Shown in pieces: positions 14,043 to 22,073 of a stretch of DNA of 30,839 nt. Position numbers and translations under genes: made by a program. This stretch comes from a virus. Below the pieces are notes generated by a model, which saw nothing but the letters and a program-made list of their open reading frames with translations, ran no database searches and was not told the origin of the DNA. Where the stretch lies: the IMG/VR virus record IMGVR_UViG_3300050139_000078, positions 1 to 30,839 of that record; one strand, 5' to 3'. Numbering within the stretch: the stretch's first letter is position 1; every line of letters begins with the position of its first letter.

Positions 14043-16877
14043 TTACGCAGTTTGACTTGCGCGTTGCAGAGTAATTTGTTCTAAGATGAAGTCGATACCT
14101 TCAACAAGCTTCACAACAACCGAGATGTTTACAACATTCCCGTTCATCTGAACAACTAGTTGCTTGTATCCATTCTTGGCATCCGAAGTACTCACTGTGA
14201 TACCTTGAGCGAGATAAGTCGTCAAGATTGCAGCAGCGGTAGAGCTGATCTCAGAGGCTGAAACTGTATTCTTCAGACCAATGTAGATGTTCTCCATCTG
14301 GTTACGGAAGTCATAGGTAAGAACGTCGGCAGCGTAAAGGACATTGGCACGATTGAAGACCCAGTTTCCATCTTTACCGTAAGTTGTATTATCTACAACC
14401 AAGCGGAATCCACCGGTCTGAGGAGCTTCCCAGAAGGTAACGCCATTTGCGATAGCGTCATCATACTGAATATCCGGATCGAAGTCGACATGGATATTAG
14501 CTTCAGGAGTTGACATGGGCTGAGCAGTCTGACGAATACCAGACATGTTGAAGTACTTGAATGTCATAGGATTTCCTACAGGAGATCCGCCGCGTGCACC
14601 AGCTAACATTGCAGAACCTGCCCAAGGGCAGAACCACTTGATAACTCCGTTGCTATCGATCTGACGAACATCTTGGATGCTCATCTGGATGCGAGCATCT
14701 GCCATTACAGCGATCTCAGCTTTGCAGTTGATATAAGTATCTTTAAGCGACAAGTATCCTTGACGTTCAGACTTCTTCTTGGTAGTTGCCATCAGAGACA
14801 AGTGAGTCTTAACAGCTTGATGGATACCATCAATAGTGTAGTTAGAAGCACCGTCGGTGTATCCATCTGCAATATCGGCAGTAGCGTCTCGCGAGAAGAG
14901 AGGAACAACGCTGTTTACGTGAACCTTAGTGAAAGCAGTAAGAGCGTTAACCATATCAGCTGTTGAGCTTGCTCCAAGTGTTCCACCAGCGAGATATGTC
15001 TCAGCAGAAGCATTTGGAAGACCTTGAGTAATACCAGTACCAGGGATCAGAGAAGCATTTGAAGATTGAGCAAAGAACTGTTCAACTTCAAAAGCATCCT
15101 TCTTGATTTGAGCAGGATAGCTAGTAGGCGATGCAGAGGCTGCAGGCAATGCAGTAACTTGATCAAGTACAGAGATAGGAAGTTGACCCATCAGGTTGCT
15201 TCCAGCAGCAGCACTCCAGTTCAATCCCAGCGCACCCGAGTTGATGAACAATACAAGCTGAGAAACTGTACCGAAGTTAGCTAAGGTAATAGTTGCTTCA
15301 ACTGCAGAGTTGTTGCTCAAGATCAAACTTGTAGCGTTGAGAGTTATGTTGGGGCTAACATTGCCAGCACCATAACGACCAAGTTCAAGAACAACGTTTC
15401 CACCAACAGTACCAGACTCATCTATAAGAGTAGACTTGTTAGACAGGGTAATCATTATTTGAGCTTGTGCAGTTGGGCCGACAAGTTCGGAACCGATGTT
15501 GATCGTTCCTTCGCCAGATCCAAGGAGACTTCCACTTACAAGCTCGAAGTTACCAGAACCAGACATTGTGATAGCTACAGTCGCAGCAGCATCAGTTGCT
15601 CCACCGACAGTGAAGGTCATGCCAGCGGGAAGACCGCCAGACCAGTTACCTGCAAGGGCTAGAGCAGCTTGAAGAGCAGCACGAGTAGTTACAGTACTTG
15701 GAATAGAGAAAGTGTTAGTTGCTCCACCGTTAATACGCAATACAATCGTTCCGCCAGTAGACATCGATGTAGTGTAGCCAGTTACAGTGCCTGTAGGGCT
15801 AGATCCTACTTTTCCACGAACAACGCTACCTGCAAACATAGTTACAGCAGAAGTGCCCAAGATTGCATACTCTCTTGCTGTAAGCAACAGAGGAGCAAAT
15901 TGTGCATTAACATTTGCTGCGGCGCTGAGTGTTACAGCAGCACCAAGAGCAATCATGCTTCCGTTTACAGTACCACCAAGAGTATCGGTGATAGCTGTAG
16001 TAGCAATGATGTTACCGTTGAAAACTCCAGGGTTGCCAGAGTTGACAGTTGCAGAACTACCGATCAACCAGTAAACGTTCTTAGCTAATGCGCCGCCAGC
16101 GAGAGTAATCGTTGGAGTTGCACCAGCACCAGTTGTAAGAGTAGAAGGTGTCTTGAACACGAACACATCTGTAGCCGAACCTGTCAGGGTAAGAGGAGTA
16201 CCAGGAAGTGTTGTAGCTAGATGCACGTCGCCAGAAGCGAAAGTGTAGTAACCAGCAGTCAAACTTTGACCATCAAGAGTGTTTGGGATCGTAACATATC
16301 CAGCGTGTGCAGCTAAGCTTGTGTAAGCTGCAGCAGCATCAGTTTGAGCTTGGATAGAATCTGCGTCATCTAAGTGCGAAGACTGACCGCCAGAATAAAT
16401 TCCGCTGGTCAAGTCAAAAGGTGCAGAAGAAGAATTAGCAGGTCCAACAGCGGGAACAGCTGTGCTCTTATAGGTGATAAGATTTCCACCGATACCATAT
16501 GCAAGAGACTGGACAGTTCCGTAGCTAGAAGTTAAAGCAAGCGAAGCGCGAGTTGAAGCGTTAGTCTTATAGATATAAACGGCTTGCGCTCCACCAGGGA
16601 TCGCACCGTCAGCACCAGGAGCAAACAAGAAGTTACATGCATCAACAATCGGTCCGTTTCCGTATGTGTTCTTGATCAGAGGCAGTTCGTCCGGGGTGAA
16701 GAAGTTATTAGAAATGTTAGGGACAGAAGATCCAGGCGCTCCTTTGTCTGATTCTCCGAAAATCGCAACAAGGCCAGTTGGACTTAGTGGAAAGCCACCG
16801 CCAAGGTCTATCGAAACCTGTGAGTAGGCACCGGGCTTATAAATTGTCGCCCCATTAAAACTTACATTGATTGCCAT
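14043..16877 (-). CDS. Tail sheath protein with inserted ice-binding-like domain
   Basis: This 944-aa protein has sheath hallmarks at both ends: the N-terminus TIYKPGAYSQVSIDLGG and LVAIFGESDKG, and a C-terminal region (about 690-940) with GYLSLKDTYINCKAEIA, KYFNMSGIRQT, WEAPQTGGFRLVVDN, and the terminal arm NISVVVKLVEGIDFI. The sheath polymer contracts to drive the tube through the envelope. Between about residues 152 and 367 is a domain resembling DUF3494/ice-binding-like proteins, and residues 368-575 form another Ser/Thr/Gly/Ala-rich beta region. The ribosome binding site is GGAGAG. The gene has its own -10 box and a strong terminator. Sheath identity is firm. Confidence 0.88.
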   Translation of the reverse strand: MAINVSFNGATIYKPGAYSQVSIDLGGGFPLSPTGLVAIFGESDKGAPGSSVPNISNNFFTPDELPLIKNTYGNGPIVDACNFLFAPGADGAIPGGAQAVYIYKTNASTRASLALTSSYGTVQSLAYGIGGNLITYKSTAVPAVGPANSSSAPFDLTSGIYSGGQSSHLDDADSIQAQTDAAAAYTSLAAHAGYVTIPNTLDGQSLTAGYYTFASGDVHLATTLPGTPLTLTGSATDVFVFKTPSTLTTGAGATPTITLAGGALAKNVYWLIGSSATVNSGNPGVFNGNIIATTAITDTLGGTVNGSMIALGAAVTLSAAANVNAQFAPLLLTAREYAILGTSAVTMFAGSVVRGKVGSSPTGTVTGYTTSMSTGGTIVLRINGGATNTFSIPSTVTTRAALQAALALAGNWSGGLPAGMTFTVGGATDAAATVAITMSGSGNFELVSGSLLGSGEGTINIGSELVGPTAQAQIMITLSNKSTLIDESGTVGGNVVLELGRYGAGNVSPNITLNATSLILSNNSAVEATITLANFGTVSQLVLFINSGALGLNWSAAAGSNLMGQLPISVLDQVTALPAASASPTSYPAQIKKDAFEVEQFFAQSSNASLIPGTGITQGLPNASAETYLAGGTLGASSTADMVNALTAFTKVHVNSVVPLFSRDATADIADGYTDGASNYTIDGIHQAVKTHLSLMATTKKKSERQGYLSLKDTYINCKAEIAVMADARIQMSIQDVRQIDSNGVIKWFCPWAGSAMLAGARGGSPVGNPMTFKYFNMSGIRQTAQPMSTPEANIHVDFDPDIQYDDAIANGVTFWEAPQTGGFRLVVDNTTYGKDGNWVFNRANVLYAADVLTYDFRNQMENIYIGLKNTVSASEISSTAAAILTTYLAQGITVSTSDAKNGYKQLVVQMNGNVVNISVVVKLVEGIDFILEQITLQRASQTA
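15777..16424 (-). other. Ice-binding-like (DUF3494) domain in permuted order within the sheath
   Basis: In residues 152-367 the order is: GGQSSHLDDADSIQAQTDAA (helix), LDGQSLTAGYYTFASG, LTLTGSATDVFVFKTPSTL, NVYWLIGSSATVN, FNGNIIATTAIT, GTVNGSMIALGAAVTL, and last REYAILGTSAVT plus GKVGSSPTGTVTGY. In standard DUF3494 proteins the last segment comes first. The repeats of a right-handed beta-helix are evident. Ice binding itself is not shown; related domains also act as adhesins or surface modules. Confidence 0.72.
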
Positions 16878-16912
16878 AGTGTATCTCTCCTGAGTCTATT
16901 GTGTACCAATAA

Positions 16913-16918
16913 ATTATA
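16913..16918 (-). promoter_or_regulatory. -10 box of the tail sheath gene
   Basis: The minus strand reads TGTTATAATTTATTG 35 bp before the sheath ATG, leaving a leader of about 28 bases with a GGAGAG ribosome binding site. Confidence 0.45.
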
Positions 16919-16932
16919 ACATAGGCGCTGAG

Positions 16933-17133
16933 TTAACCTAACACAACCCCATATTTCTTTAGGGCTTTATCAAACTCTGACATCGTAGATAGGTTTTTGA
17001 CACCTTGGGCTGTAAAGTCAGCCTTCAGAATCTCTCTACGGTGCTGCTGTGGGATGGCCTTTTCGCGCATTGCGAACCAGGTCTCAAATTCCATCTTCTG
17101 CAGATTCTCATTAGTGTTTGTTTTATTAGCCAT
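16933..17133 (-). CDS. Small protein upstream of the sheath gene, unknown
   Basis: This 66-aa protein starts after the ribosome binding site AAGGAG. It is mostly helical and charged (FETWFAMREKAIPQQHRREI) and ends in KALKKYGVVLG. It lies between the neck-type gene and the sheath, where small tail-completion or assembly factors are common. No family was recognised. Confidence 0.6.
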   Translation of the reverse strand: MANKTNTNENLQKMEFETWFAMREKAIPQQHRREILKADFTAQGVKNLSTMSEFDKALKKYGVVLG

Positions 17134-17163
17134 ATATGCTCCTTATTTTAACTTACTTGTCAG

Positions 17164-17892
17164 TTAAATGTTAACGTCTTCATCCTCTGCATTGCCAGCC
17201 CTCAACCCATCATTAGCTGTTATATCCACGGTAGTTGGGTCAACATCATCACTGGTTGCTAAGTCACGGGCTGGTTCAAGACCTATTGCCGGAGCAATAT
17301 TAATTGCGTCAATGTCAGCGAACTTATCAGCGGCCCAGAAGTTCTCAGTTGTGCAGCGGAACCTAATCCATCTGGTCCAGATGTTATCTACCATCTTAGA
17401 GGCATCCTTGTTGTAGTCGGATGCGCTAAAAGTCTGTAACTTAAGTCCAAGTCGATGAGCCATCAGCTTATACTTGAACAGGATGTAGCTGACTATGTAA
17501 TATAGCCATAGCACCTGGTCACCAGCTCTACTGGCATGGATACCTATGTCAACCATAACAGTAAAGACGCCAGTACCGACTTCGCCCTCTTCAGAGGCTC
17601 CAAAGTAATCGCCTATTGCATCCTTAGTTTCATCCTCAGTCTCATTGGCTAAGTGAACACTTATACAAGGGATTACCTGAGTATTAAGTGACCAAGCACG
17701 AACTATAGGAATCTTAGTTGTTGAGAACCACTTCCAGACTTCATCAATGTACTTAGCACCATAGTCCTCAGAGAGTTCATCTTGATCGAACTGCCCAAAT
17801 AGATCATAGAATGCGTGCTTGTCGGCCCTAAGCTGTCTGATGCCATTAGCTAGGATCTTCTGTACTGCGATCTCAGGCATTACGAACGACAT
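17164..17892 (-). CDS. Putative tail completion/terminator (neck) protein
   Basis: This 242-aa protein has a helix at the N-terminus (QKILANGIRQLRADKHAFYD), a central beta segment (TGVFTVMVDIGIHASRAGDQ), and an acidic C-terminal tail. The layout resembles tail terminator proteins that cap the tube and meet the head connector, and its position just before sheath and tube fits. Its start overlaps the preceding stop by TAATG and has GAGGATGAG upstream. The role is inferred from position and pattern. Confidence 0.5.
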   Translation of the reverse strand: MSFVMPEIAVQKILANGIRQLRADKHAFYDLFGQFDQDELSEDYGAKYIDEVWKWFSTTKIPIVRAWSLNTQVIPCISVHLANETEDETKDAIGDYFGASEEGEVGTGVFTVMVDIGIHASRAGDQVLWLYYIVSYILFKYKLMAHRLGLKLQTFSASDYNKDASKMVDNIWTRWIRFRCTTENFWAADKFADIDAINIAPAIGLEPARDLATSDDVDPTTVDITANDGLRAGNAEDEDVNI

Positions 17893-18527
17893 TAAAACTC
17901 ATCCTCATAAGAACGTATAACACGCTCTATTATCTCTTGTGACTGCTCGTTCAACGAGTTATTTATATCAGTCAGGTCTGTTGTAAAGTCTTTATCCTTT
18001 GCTGGCATTACCCAACTAGTTGATCGACTTTGTTTGCTAGTTGCTGTCCTAAAATTAGCTTTAGAAGCGACTGGCTTTATCTTATTATACTGAGCTACAG
18101 CTGATTCATGCCTCTCGGCAGCAATCTGTTTCTGAGCGTCAAAGATGTTATTCGCTATAGTTGGCTTCTTTCCAGGAGTTCCAACTGGAATAACCTTATA
18201 GACTCCAGAACCATCTTTCATCGGCTTAGCATTAGAGAGAAGCTTGTCTAACATAGGATACGGAGGATCTGAGAAGTCCATGTTATGTGAGGCAGTCTCT
18301 AGTTGAAAAGCACCTGGCATAGGGCGTAGATCGTTGATGAATTGTGCCGATTGCTTCTGTACTCCAGCTTCAATAGCTAAATCCATAGCTGCATCCATGG
18401 CGTCTCGCATCTCAGATTCTATTTCTATCTGCGCTTTGTCGACCAATGAATCTATGGTCTCTTCTGCGAGACCTCTAGCTCTCAACGTCATGCGCAGCCT
18501 GTCTAGATCTAATTGGACGTTAGCCAT
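17892..18527 (-). CDS. Putative head-tail connector protein (HK97 gp10-like position)
   Basis: This 211-aa protein has a long N-terminal helical part (RLRMTLRARGLAEETIDSLV) and a C-terminal acidic helix (SQEIIERVIRSYEDEF). Between them is a short Pro/Gly segment (VGTPGKKPTI). Its place between the head-closure-type genes and the tail terminator candidate matches HK97 gp10-like connectors, but I do not see a decisive motif. Its start overlaps the end of the NUDIX gene by 8 bp. Confidence 0.45.
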   Translation of the reverse strand: MANVQLDLDRLRMTLRARGLAEETIDSLVDKAQIEIESEMRDAMDAAMDLAIEAGVQKQSAQFINDLRPMPGAFQLETASHNMDFSDPPYPMLDKLLSNAKPMKDGSGVYKVIPVGTPGKKPTIANNIFDAQKQIAAERHESAVAQYNKIKPVASKANFRTATSKQSRSTSWVMPAKDKDFTTDLTDINNSLNEQSQEIIERVIRSYEDEF

Positions 18528-20064
18528 TGCCTTTTCCCTTACTAATCGTCTTAGCTCGCATGTCTGTGAGAAAGTTCTCTTTCTCTAAGTGCTGCCAATC
18601 TGACCCAAACATGATAGTTATCTTACCGCTAGGCATGATCTCTACCTTAGGTCTTGATAGATAAGGGTAAAAGTTATCAATAACTTCATCTTTGTTGGGG
18701 GGATTAGCAGAGAAGGCTTCAACCTTTTGAGGTTTCTTACCCATCTCATCGATTTTTGATTGTAATTCGCGTAGCTTTCTTTCAAGCTCATCTACATCGT
18801 CGCCAGCATGTGTCGCCAGCGAGTTGTGTTTCTCTGTCAGCGTGTGGACCAGTTCTTCTAACCTGTCGAACAAGGACATGATCCTGTGCTCAACCTGCTG
18901 CAGATCAACAGCCATACCATTTCTTATCGTAGAACGAATATGCTCCATCTCTTCATAGATGTTAGCAATGTTGTGCCGCTTATAATTATCAATGAGGTTA
19001 TTTAAACCACCATGAAGAGCATCGTCAGAGAGCTGATCGTTACCTTCCATGTCAAATAGCTTCTCGTCTTCTGGTAGATACCATTCGAAGACGCTCATCA
19101 GCGCAGCGGTCATTTCAGGAAGTGATTTATTAGTGAACTGATATACAACTTTATGTCCGTCGCTGACACGACCAGAGTAGATGTCGCTCATATGCTTGCG
19201 AACGCTCAAGGTATATGTATCAATATGTACATCCTTGAAGTCTTCGTCTTTCATGCTCCTGACAGCATTCTTGAGCTGTCTGAACAATCCAGTTCCTACG
19301 AGACGCAGTGCATCGCCGTGGGTTACTTCAAGTACTGCATCGCCTTTCTGGCGGATGATATTCTTTTCTAGATTTTCTAATGCCAGCATGCCCTTAAGAG
19401 TCTTGCCAAGTCTATTGGTCAAGAATTCTTTTAGTGGAGCTCTGCAGCAGCCTCTGATACTGTCCCACTCAATCTTATTGGGCTCAACCCATCTTATATT
19501 CTTTAATTCTTTGCTGGATTTCGGCTTGCCTGTGTATGATTCGACTAGATAAACTATCACGTGGTGACCGCGGTCTGTACCTTCCCAAACTTTGTTTGGG
19601 TTCATACCGATCACACCTGCTTCTTCATGGAGCTCGCGCATTGCAGTAGTAGCGAAGTCTCCGTTGTCTGCAGTATCCATGTGACCACCTGGAAAGGCCA
19701 TTCCGCCTTTGTGATCGCCTAGTAGAATGCGACCCATGTCATCCATTACGATGCATGCTGCCGCGTTGCCACTGGCTAGATCGCCCTCGGTCTCAGCACC
19801 CTTCTTGAGGTGCTTCTTGTGCTTGTCTTTCTTGCGTTCATGCCGTTTGGCCTCTACGCGTTCTTTGTCTTTAGCGTGGTGGTGTTCGCCCCATGTACCG
19901 CCACGGTTCTCTCCGTGCTGTTCAGGAGCATCTTTACCTGGATCTGTATACTTTGCTGCCACGGATTTAGGAGGAGTACCTCTGCCACCTGAGGAGCTTC
20001 CACCCTTGCCAGATAAGATCGCTCGCATCATACGGTATTGTTTACGACTTACTGCCTGTGGCAC
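18520..20064 (-). CDS. Virion-cluster protein with NUDIX hydrolase domain
   Basis: This 514-aa protein begins at a GTG preceded by AGGAGT. Residues 1-90 are a Gly/His/Lys-rich basic tail (HHHAKDKERVEAKRHERKKD). Residues about 98-205 form a NUDIX domain: GGHMDTADNGDFATT, then AMRELHEEAGVIG, preserving the REUxEExGU core that binds metal, although the spacing from the first Gly is longer and the first Glu looks replaced. NUDIX enzymes cleave nucleoside diphosphates linked to another group. Residues 225-514 include a long helical region with a coiled coil (DDVDELERKLRELQSKIDEM). Placing it within the head-tail gene block is unusual and suggests a virion-associated or chimeric protein. Confidence 0.75.
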   Translation of the reverse strand: MPQAVSRKQYRMMRAILSGKGGSSSGGRGTPPKSVAAKYTDPGKDAPEQHGENRGGTWGEHHHAKDKERVEAKRHERKKDKHKKHLKKGAETEGDLASGNAAACIVMDDMGRILLGDHKGGMAFPGGHMDTADNGDFATTAMRELHEEAGVIGMNPNKVWEGTDRGHHVIVYLVESYTGKPKSSKELKNIRWVEPNKIEWDSIRGCCRAPLKEFLTNRLGKTLKGMLALENLEKNIIRQKGDAVLEVTHGDALRLVGTGLFRQLKNAVRSMKDEDFKDVHIDTYTLSVRKHMSDIYSGRVSDGHKVVYQFTNKSLPEMTAALMSVFEWYLPEDEKLFDMEGNDQLSDDALHGGLNNLIDNYKRHNIANIYEEMEHIRSTIRNGMAVDLQQVEHRIMSLFDRLEELVHTLTEKHNSLATHAGDDVDELERKLRELQSKIDEMGKKPQKVEAFSANPPNKDEVIDNFYPYLSRPKVEIMPSGKITIMFGSDWQHLEKENFLTDMRAKTISKGKGNG

Positions 20065-20092
20065 TTAATTGACTCCTATGAACGACAAGATA

Positions 20093-20098
20093 ATTATA
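20093..20098 (-). promoter_or_regulatory. -10 box before the NUDIX gene
   Basis: The minus strand reads GTTATAATTATC 28 bp before the GTG start, with the AGGAGT ribosome binding site between. It lies in the 53-bp gap after the preceding gene. Confidence 0.4.
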
Positions 20099-20117
20099 AC
20101 TCAGTATACGGGCTAAC

Positions 20118-20936
20118 TTACGGATTCTCTTGTCCCGTATTGACTAGCTTATCACCCTGGTTAACCAAGAAGTCACGTTTCACTAAGATCTGCTGTGGAA
20201 GTCGCCTTGCTTGTTTTTGCCCATTCACTAGTTCTTGAGTAATTCTAAGTTCACGCAGTGATTGGAGCACTAGATATACGGGTTTAGCATAGTATGCCCA
20301 ACCAATAACTTCGCCTCTTTCTAGGGCTGTGTTATATATAGGCTGATGTCCATCTACCCAAACTATATCTCCGGCTGCATCTATGTTGAAGTCAACACCC
20401 ACCGTATAGAACTTCTGTATTCCATCTGTGATAGAGGAAGCATAGTCGATCTTCTCTACTGGATACCTAAGGTCCTGTATATCACCTGGACGTGGCTCAT
20501 ACATCTTATGTTGCCAAAGCCGAACAGTAAAGTCGGGAAGCTCAAGCTTATCGTACGTATTGAAGTCAGCCTGAGTTCCATCTGGATACTCAGTCGGCAG
20601 CGTAACAACTGCAGATCCTACTTCCCAAACGCCGTGGGCCTCAAAGGTCTTCTCTATGGAGTTACCGCTGAAAATGCCCCATATTTCTTTAGATTCGTAG
20701 TAGATAATGCCAGAGTTGTTGCAGTATGGACACTCAGGATCGTGAGCTTGAAAGTCAGTTGACCTAATGTTAAAACAAGGTATCGCCTTGTGATGAATCA
20801 TCCTTACACCGCGCTGCGTGATCAGCTGATCGAAGCTAACACCCTTAATGCTTGGATCTGGTAGATACAGCGGCATAGGTGATGGCGTGGTTGTAGGCGC
20901 ATTAGGGTATGGTTGATTAGGTGTATCCATGGACAT
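20118..20936 (-). CDS. Putative head-closure/neck protein with zinc-binding-type cysteines
   Basis: This 272-aa protein has a Pro-rich N-terminus, then Cys54, His65, Cys69 and Cys72 in a CPYCNNSGIIYY knuckle typical of structural zinc sites. Later beta segments (SGNSIEKTF, AVVTLPTEYPDG, YTVGVDFNIDAAGDIVWVDG) resemble neck or adaptor proteins of large myophages. It is the first minus-strand gene of the structural block in this window. The ATG has TATAAT 6 bp upstream; a second ATG at 20930 follows AGGT, so the exact start is uncertain. Confidence 0.5.
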   Translation of the reverse strand: MSMDTPNQPYPNAPTTTPSPMPLYLPDPSIKGVSFDQLITQRGVRMIHHKAIPCFNIRSTDFQAHDPECPYCNNSGIIYYESKEIWGIFSGNSIEKTFEAHGVWEVGSAVVTLPTEYPDGTQADFNTYDKLELPDFTVRLWQHKMYEPRPGDIQDLRYPVEKIDYASSITDGIQKFYTVGVDFNIDAAGDIVWVDGHQPIYNTALERGEVIGWAYYAKPVYLVLQSLRELRITQELVNGQKQARRLPQQILVKRDFLVNQGDKLVNTGQENP

Positions 20937-20942
20937 GACCTA

Positions 20943-20948
20943 ATTATA
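20943..20948 (-). promoter_or_regulatory. -10 box with leaderless spacing, divergent region
   Basis: The minus strand reads GGTATAATTAGGTCATG, with the box 6 bp before the ATG at 20936. It faces a second box on the plus strand in the same 47-bp gap. Confidence 0.45.
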
Positions 20949-20969
20949 CCACTAAGCTTGTATGTCATT

Positions 20970-20975
20970 TATAAT
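20970..20975 (+). promoter_or_regulatory. -10 box of the plus-strand accessory run
   Basis: TATAAT ends 8 bp before the ATG at 20984, with GAAGG between. A message starting the usual distance from this box would have only one or two bases of leader. Confidence 0.4.
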
Positions 20976-20983
20976 GAAGGCTG

Positions 20984-21235
20984 ATGGATATACTAAGTAA
21001 AATAATAGAAGAGGAAGGGCATTGCGGTCTCTGGGCTACACCAGATGTATGCAGGCGCTGTCCGCTTAGTAGATTAAAACAGAAAGCCGATGGTAGCTAT
21101 CTTAGTTGCATTGAGGCTATTAATGCTGCAAGCGTGTCGTCAGAGCAAGAAGCAGATGCACTCTACAAAGAGATCGCCATCAAGCTGTTGCTGAATAAAT
21201 CTGTAGAAGACATGCTCATCGACGACGAGGAATAA
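20984..21235 (+). CDS. Small four-cysteine protein
   Basis: This 83-aa protein has cysteines at 14, 23, 26 and 42 (HCGLWATPDVCRRCPLSR, then GSYLSCIEA). The CX8CX2CX15C spacing could hold zinc or an iron-sulfur centre. The rest is an acidic helical tail (EADALYKEIAIKLLLNKS). It leads a short plus-strand run of small genes transcribed away from the structural block. Similar short Cys-rich proteins are common in large phages, but no function is assigned. Confidence 0.65.
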   Translation: MDILSKIIEEEGHCGLWATPDVCRRCPLSRLKQKADGSYLSCIEAINAASVSSEQEADALYKEIAIKLLLNKSVEDMLIDDEE

Positions 21236-21237
21236 AC

Positions 21238-21351
21238 ATGAAACAAAAGATTACAACTAAGCTACGCACCGATCGTACAGACGACATAAAGACATATCGT
21301 CTATTCATACTAGCGATGAAGCTTCTAGCAGTTCATCACTGTACTGTCTGA
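21238..21351 (+). CDS. Micro-protein of the LLxxLG family
   Basis: This 37-codon gene begins 3 bp after the preceding stop, with GAGGAA upstream. Its second half contains YRLFILAMKLLAV, which matches the hydrophobic helix shared by many tiny genes in 21-27 kb. Confidence 0.5.
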   Translation: MKQKITTKLRTDRTDDIKTYRLFILAMKLLAVHHCTV

Positions 21352-21458
21352 TAGAATATATCTAAGCTATAGTCTAGCTAACTGAGAGGCAACTATGTTA
21401 ACTAAAGAGTTATCTACTAACTGCGCCTCTCTTCACGTCACATTCAGAGGACTCGCGT

Positions 21459-21587
21459 ATGGACAAACTAAATCGTCCGGTTCGTATTCATTTTGCAGAC
21501 AACAGGGAAGCTGTGGATCTAACAATCAAGATGGAACTCAAGTACTTTATTATGCGACTACTTTACTATTCCAAGGCTGGAAAGTAG
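21459..21587 (+). CDS. Micro-protein of the LLxxLG family
   Basis: This 42-aa frame starts after AGAGGA and ends with LKYFIMRLLYYSKAGK, the family helix at the C-terminus, preceded by a beta-like stretch (RPVRIHFADNR). A 75-aa frame at 21395-21622 overlaps it in another phase and also has a ribosome binding site (GAGAGG). I favour this shorter frame because it carries the family motif. Confidence 0.45.
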   Translation: MDKLNRPVRIHFADNREAVDLTIKMELKYFIMRLLYYSKAGK

Positions 21588-21596
21588 AATCCAACT

Positions 21597-21893
21597 ATGG
21601 GACCATTCGAGAATCTAACTAGCCAGGAAGTAACGAGCCTACATATAATGATCCGTTTCTTAAGGAGATTGGGTTGCTGTGGGAAGGTGTTCACTACCAC
21701 TGTCAGTGCAGATAAGAATATCCCTGTGTCCGCATTGAACTTTGCAGACAGAGACCACAAGAGCCTCAGATACTCCATCAGATATGACGGGTACGATCCT
21801 AGTCGCTATGAGATGCAGGTAGAGCTTGAGCTAGAAAAGATCTTCGGCAGCAAGATGCGAGTAGATCCTTGGACGACACACTTTAAGTTTTAA
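21597..21893 (+). CDS. Member of the LLxxLG family, 98 aa
   Basis: Residues 10-30 contain LHIMIRFLRRLGCCGKVF, a full version of the shared motif. The rest is a mixed, charged region (YDPSRYEMQVELELEKIFG). It ends 3 bp past the stop of the convergent minus-strand micro-gene, so the two 3' ends overlap by 4 bp. Confidence 0.6.
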   Translation: MGPFENLTSQEVTSLHIMIRFLRRLGCCGKVFTTTVSADKNIPVSALNFADRDHKSLRYSIRYDGYDPSRYEMQVELELEKIFGSKMRVDPWTTHFKF

Positions 21894-22054
21894 ACTCTGT
21901 AATAGTGCCACTCTCTGTCCATTAGCTTGCATAGTAAGTTTCGTAAGCTATAGAAGTGAGTACACGAGCAGGGAATGCCAACTGTCCCCATGCCGGCACG
22001 GGTCAAGGTTTCACATAGGGTATTAGAATGTATCTTAAACACTTTCTTTGCCAT
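21890..22054 (-). CDS. Micro-protein of the LLxxLG family
   Basis: This 54-aa protein has three Cys in the first half (LCETLTRAGMGTVGIPCSC) and the family helix near the C-terminus (FYSLRNLLCKLMDREWHYY). It is the last gene of the minus-strand array. TATAAT lies 13 bp before the ATG. Confidence 0.55.
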   Translation of the reverse strand: MAKKVFKIHSNTLCETLTRAGMGTVGIPCSCTHFYSLRNLLCKLMDREWHYYRV

Positions 22055-22067
22055 TTCTTACTTTTAC

Positions 22068-22073
22068 ATTATA
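22068..22073 (-). promoter_or_regulatory. -10 box before the last micro-gene
   Basis: The minus strand reads AAGTATAATGTAAAAG, 13 bp upstream of the ATG at 22054. Confidence 0.38.

Noticed and set aside
15669-16088. A 139-aa plus-strand frame opposite the sheath gene
   Set aside because: It is Ser/Cys/Arg-rich, has no ribosome binding site, and mirrors the repetitive Ala/Thr/Gly codons of the sheath.
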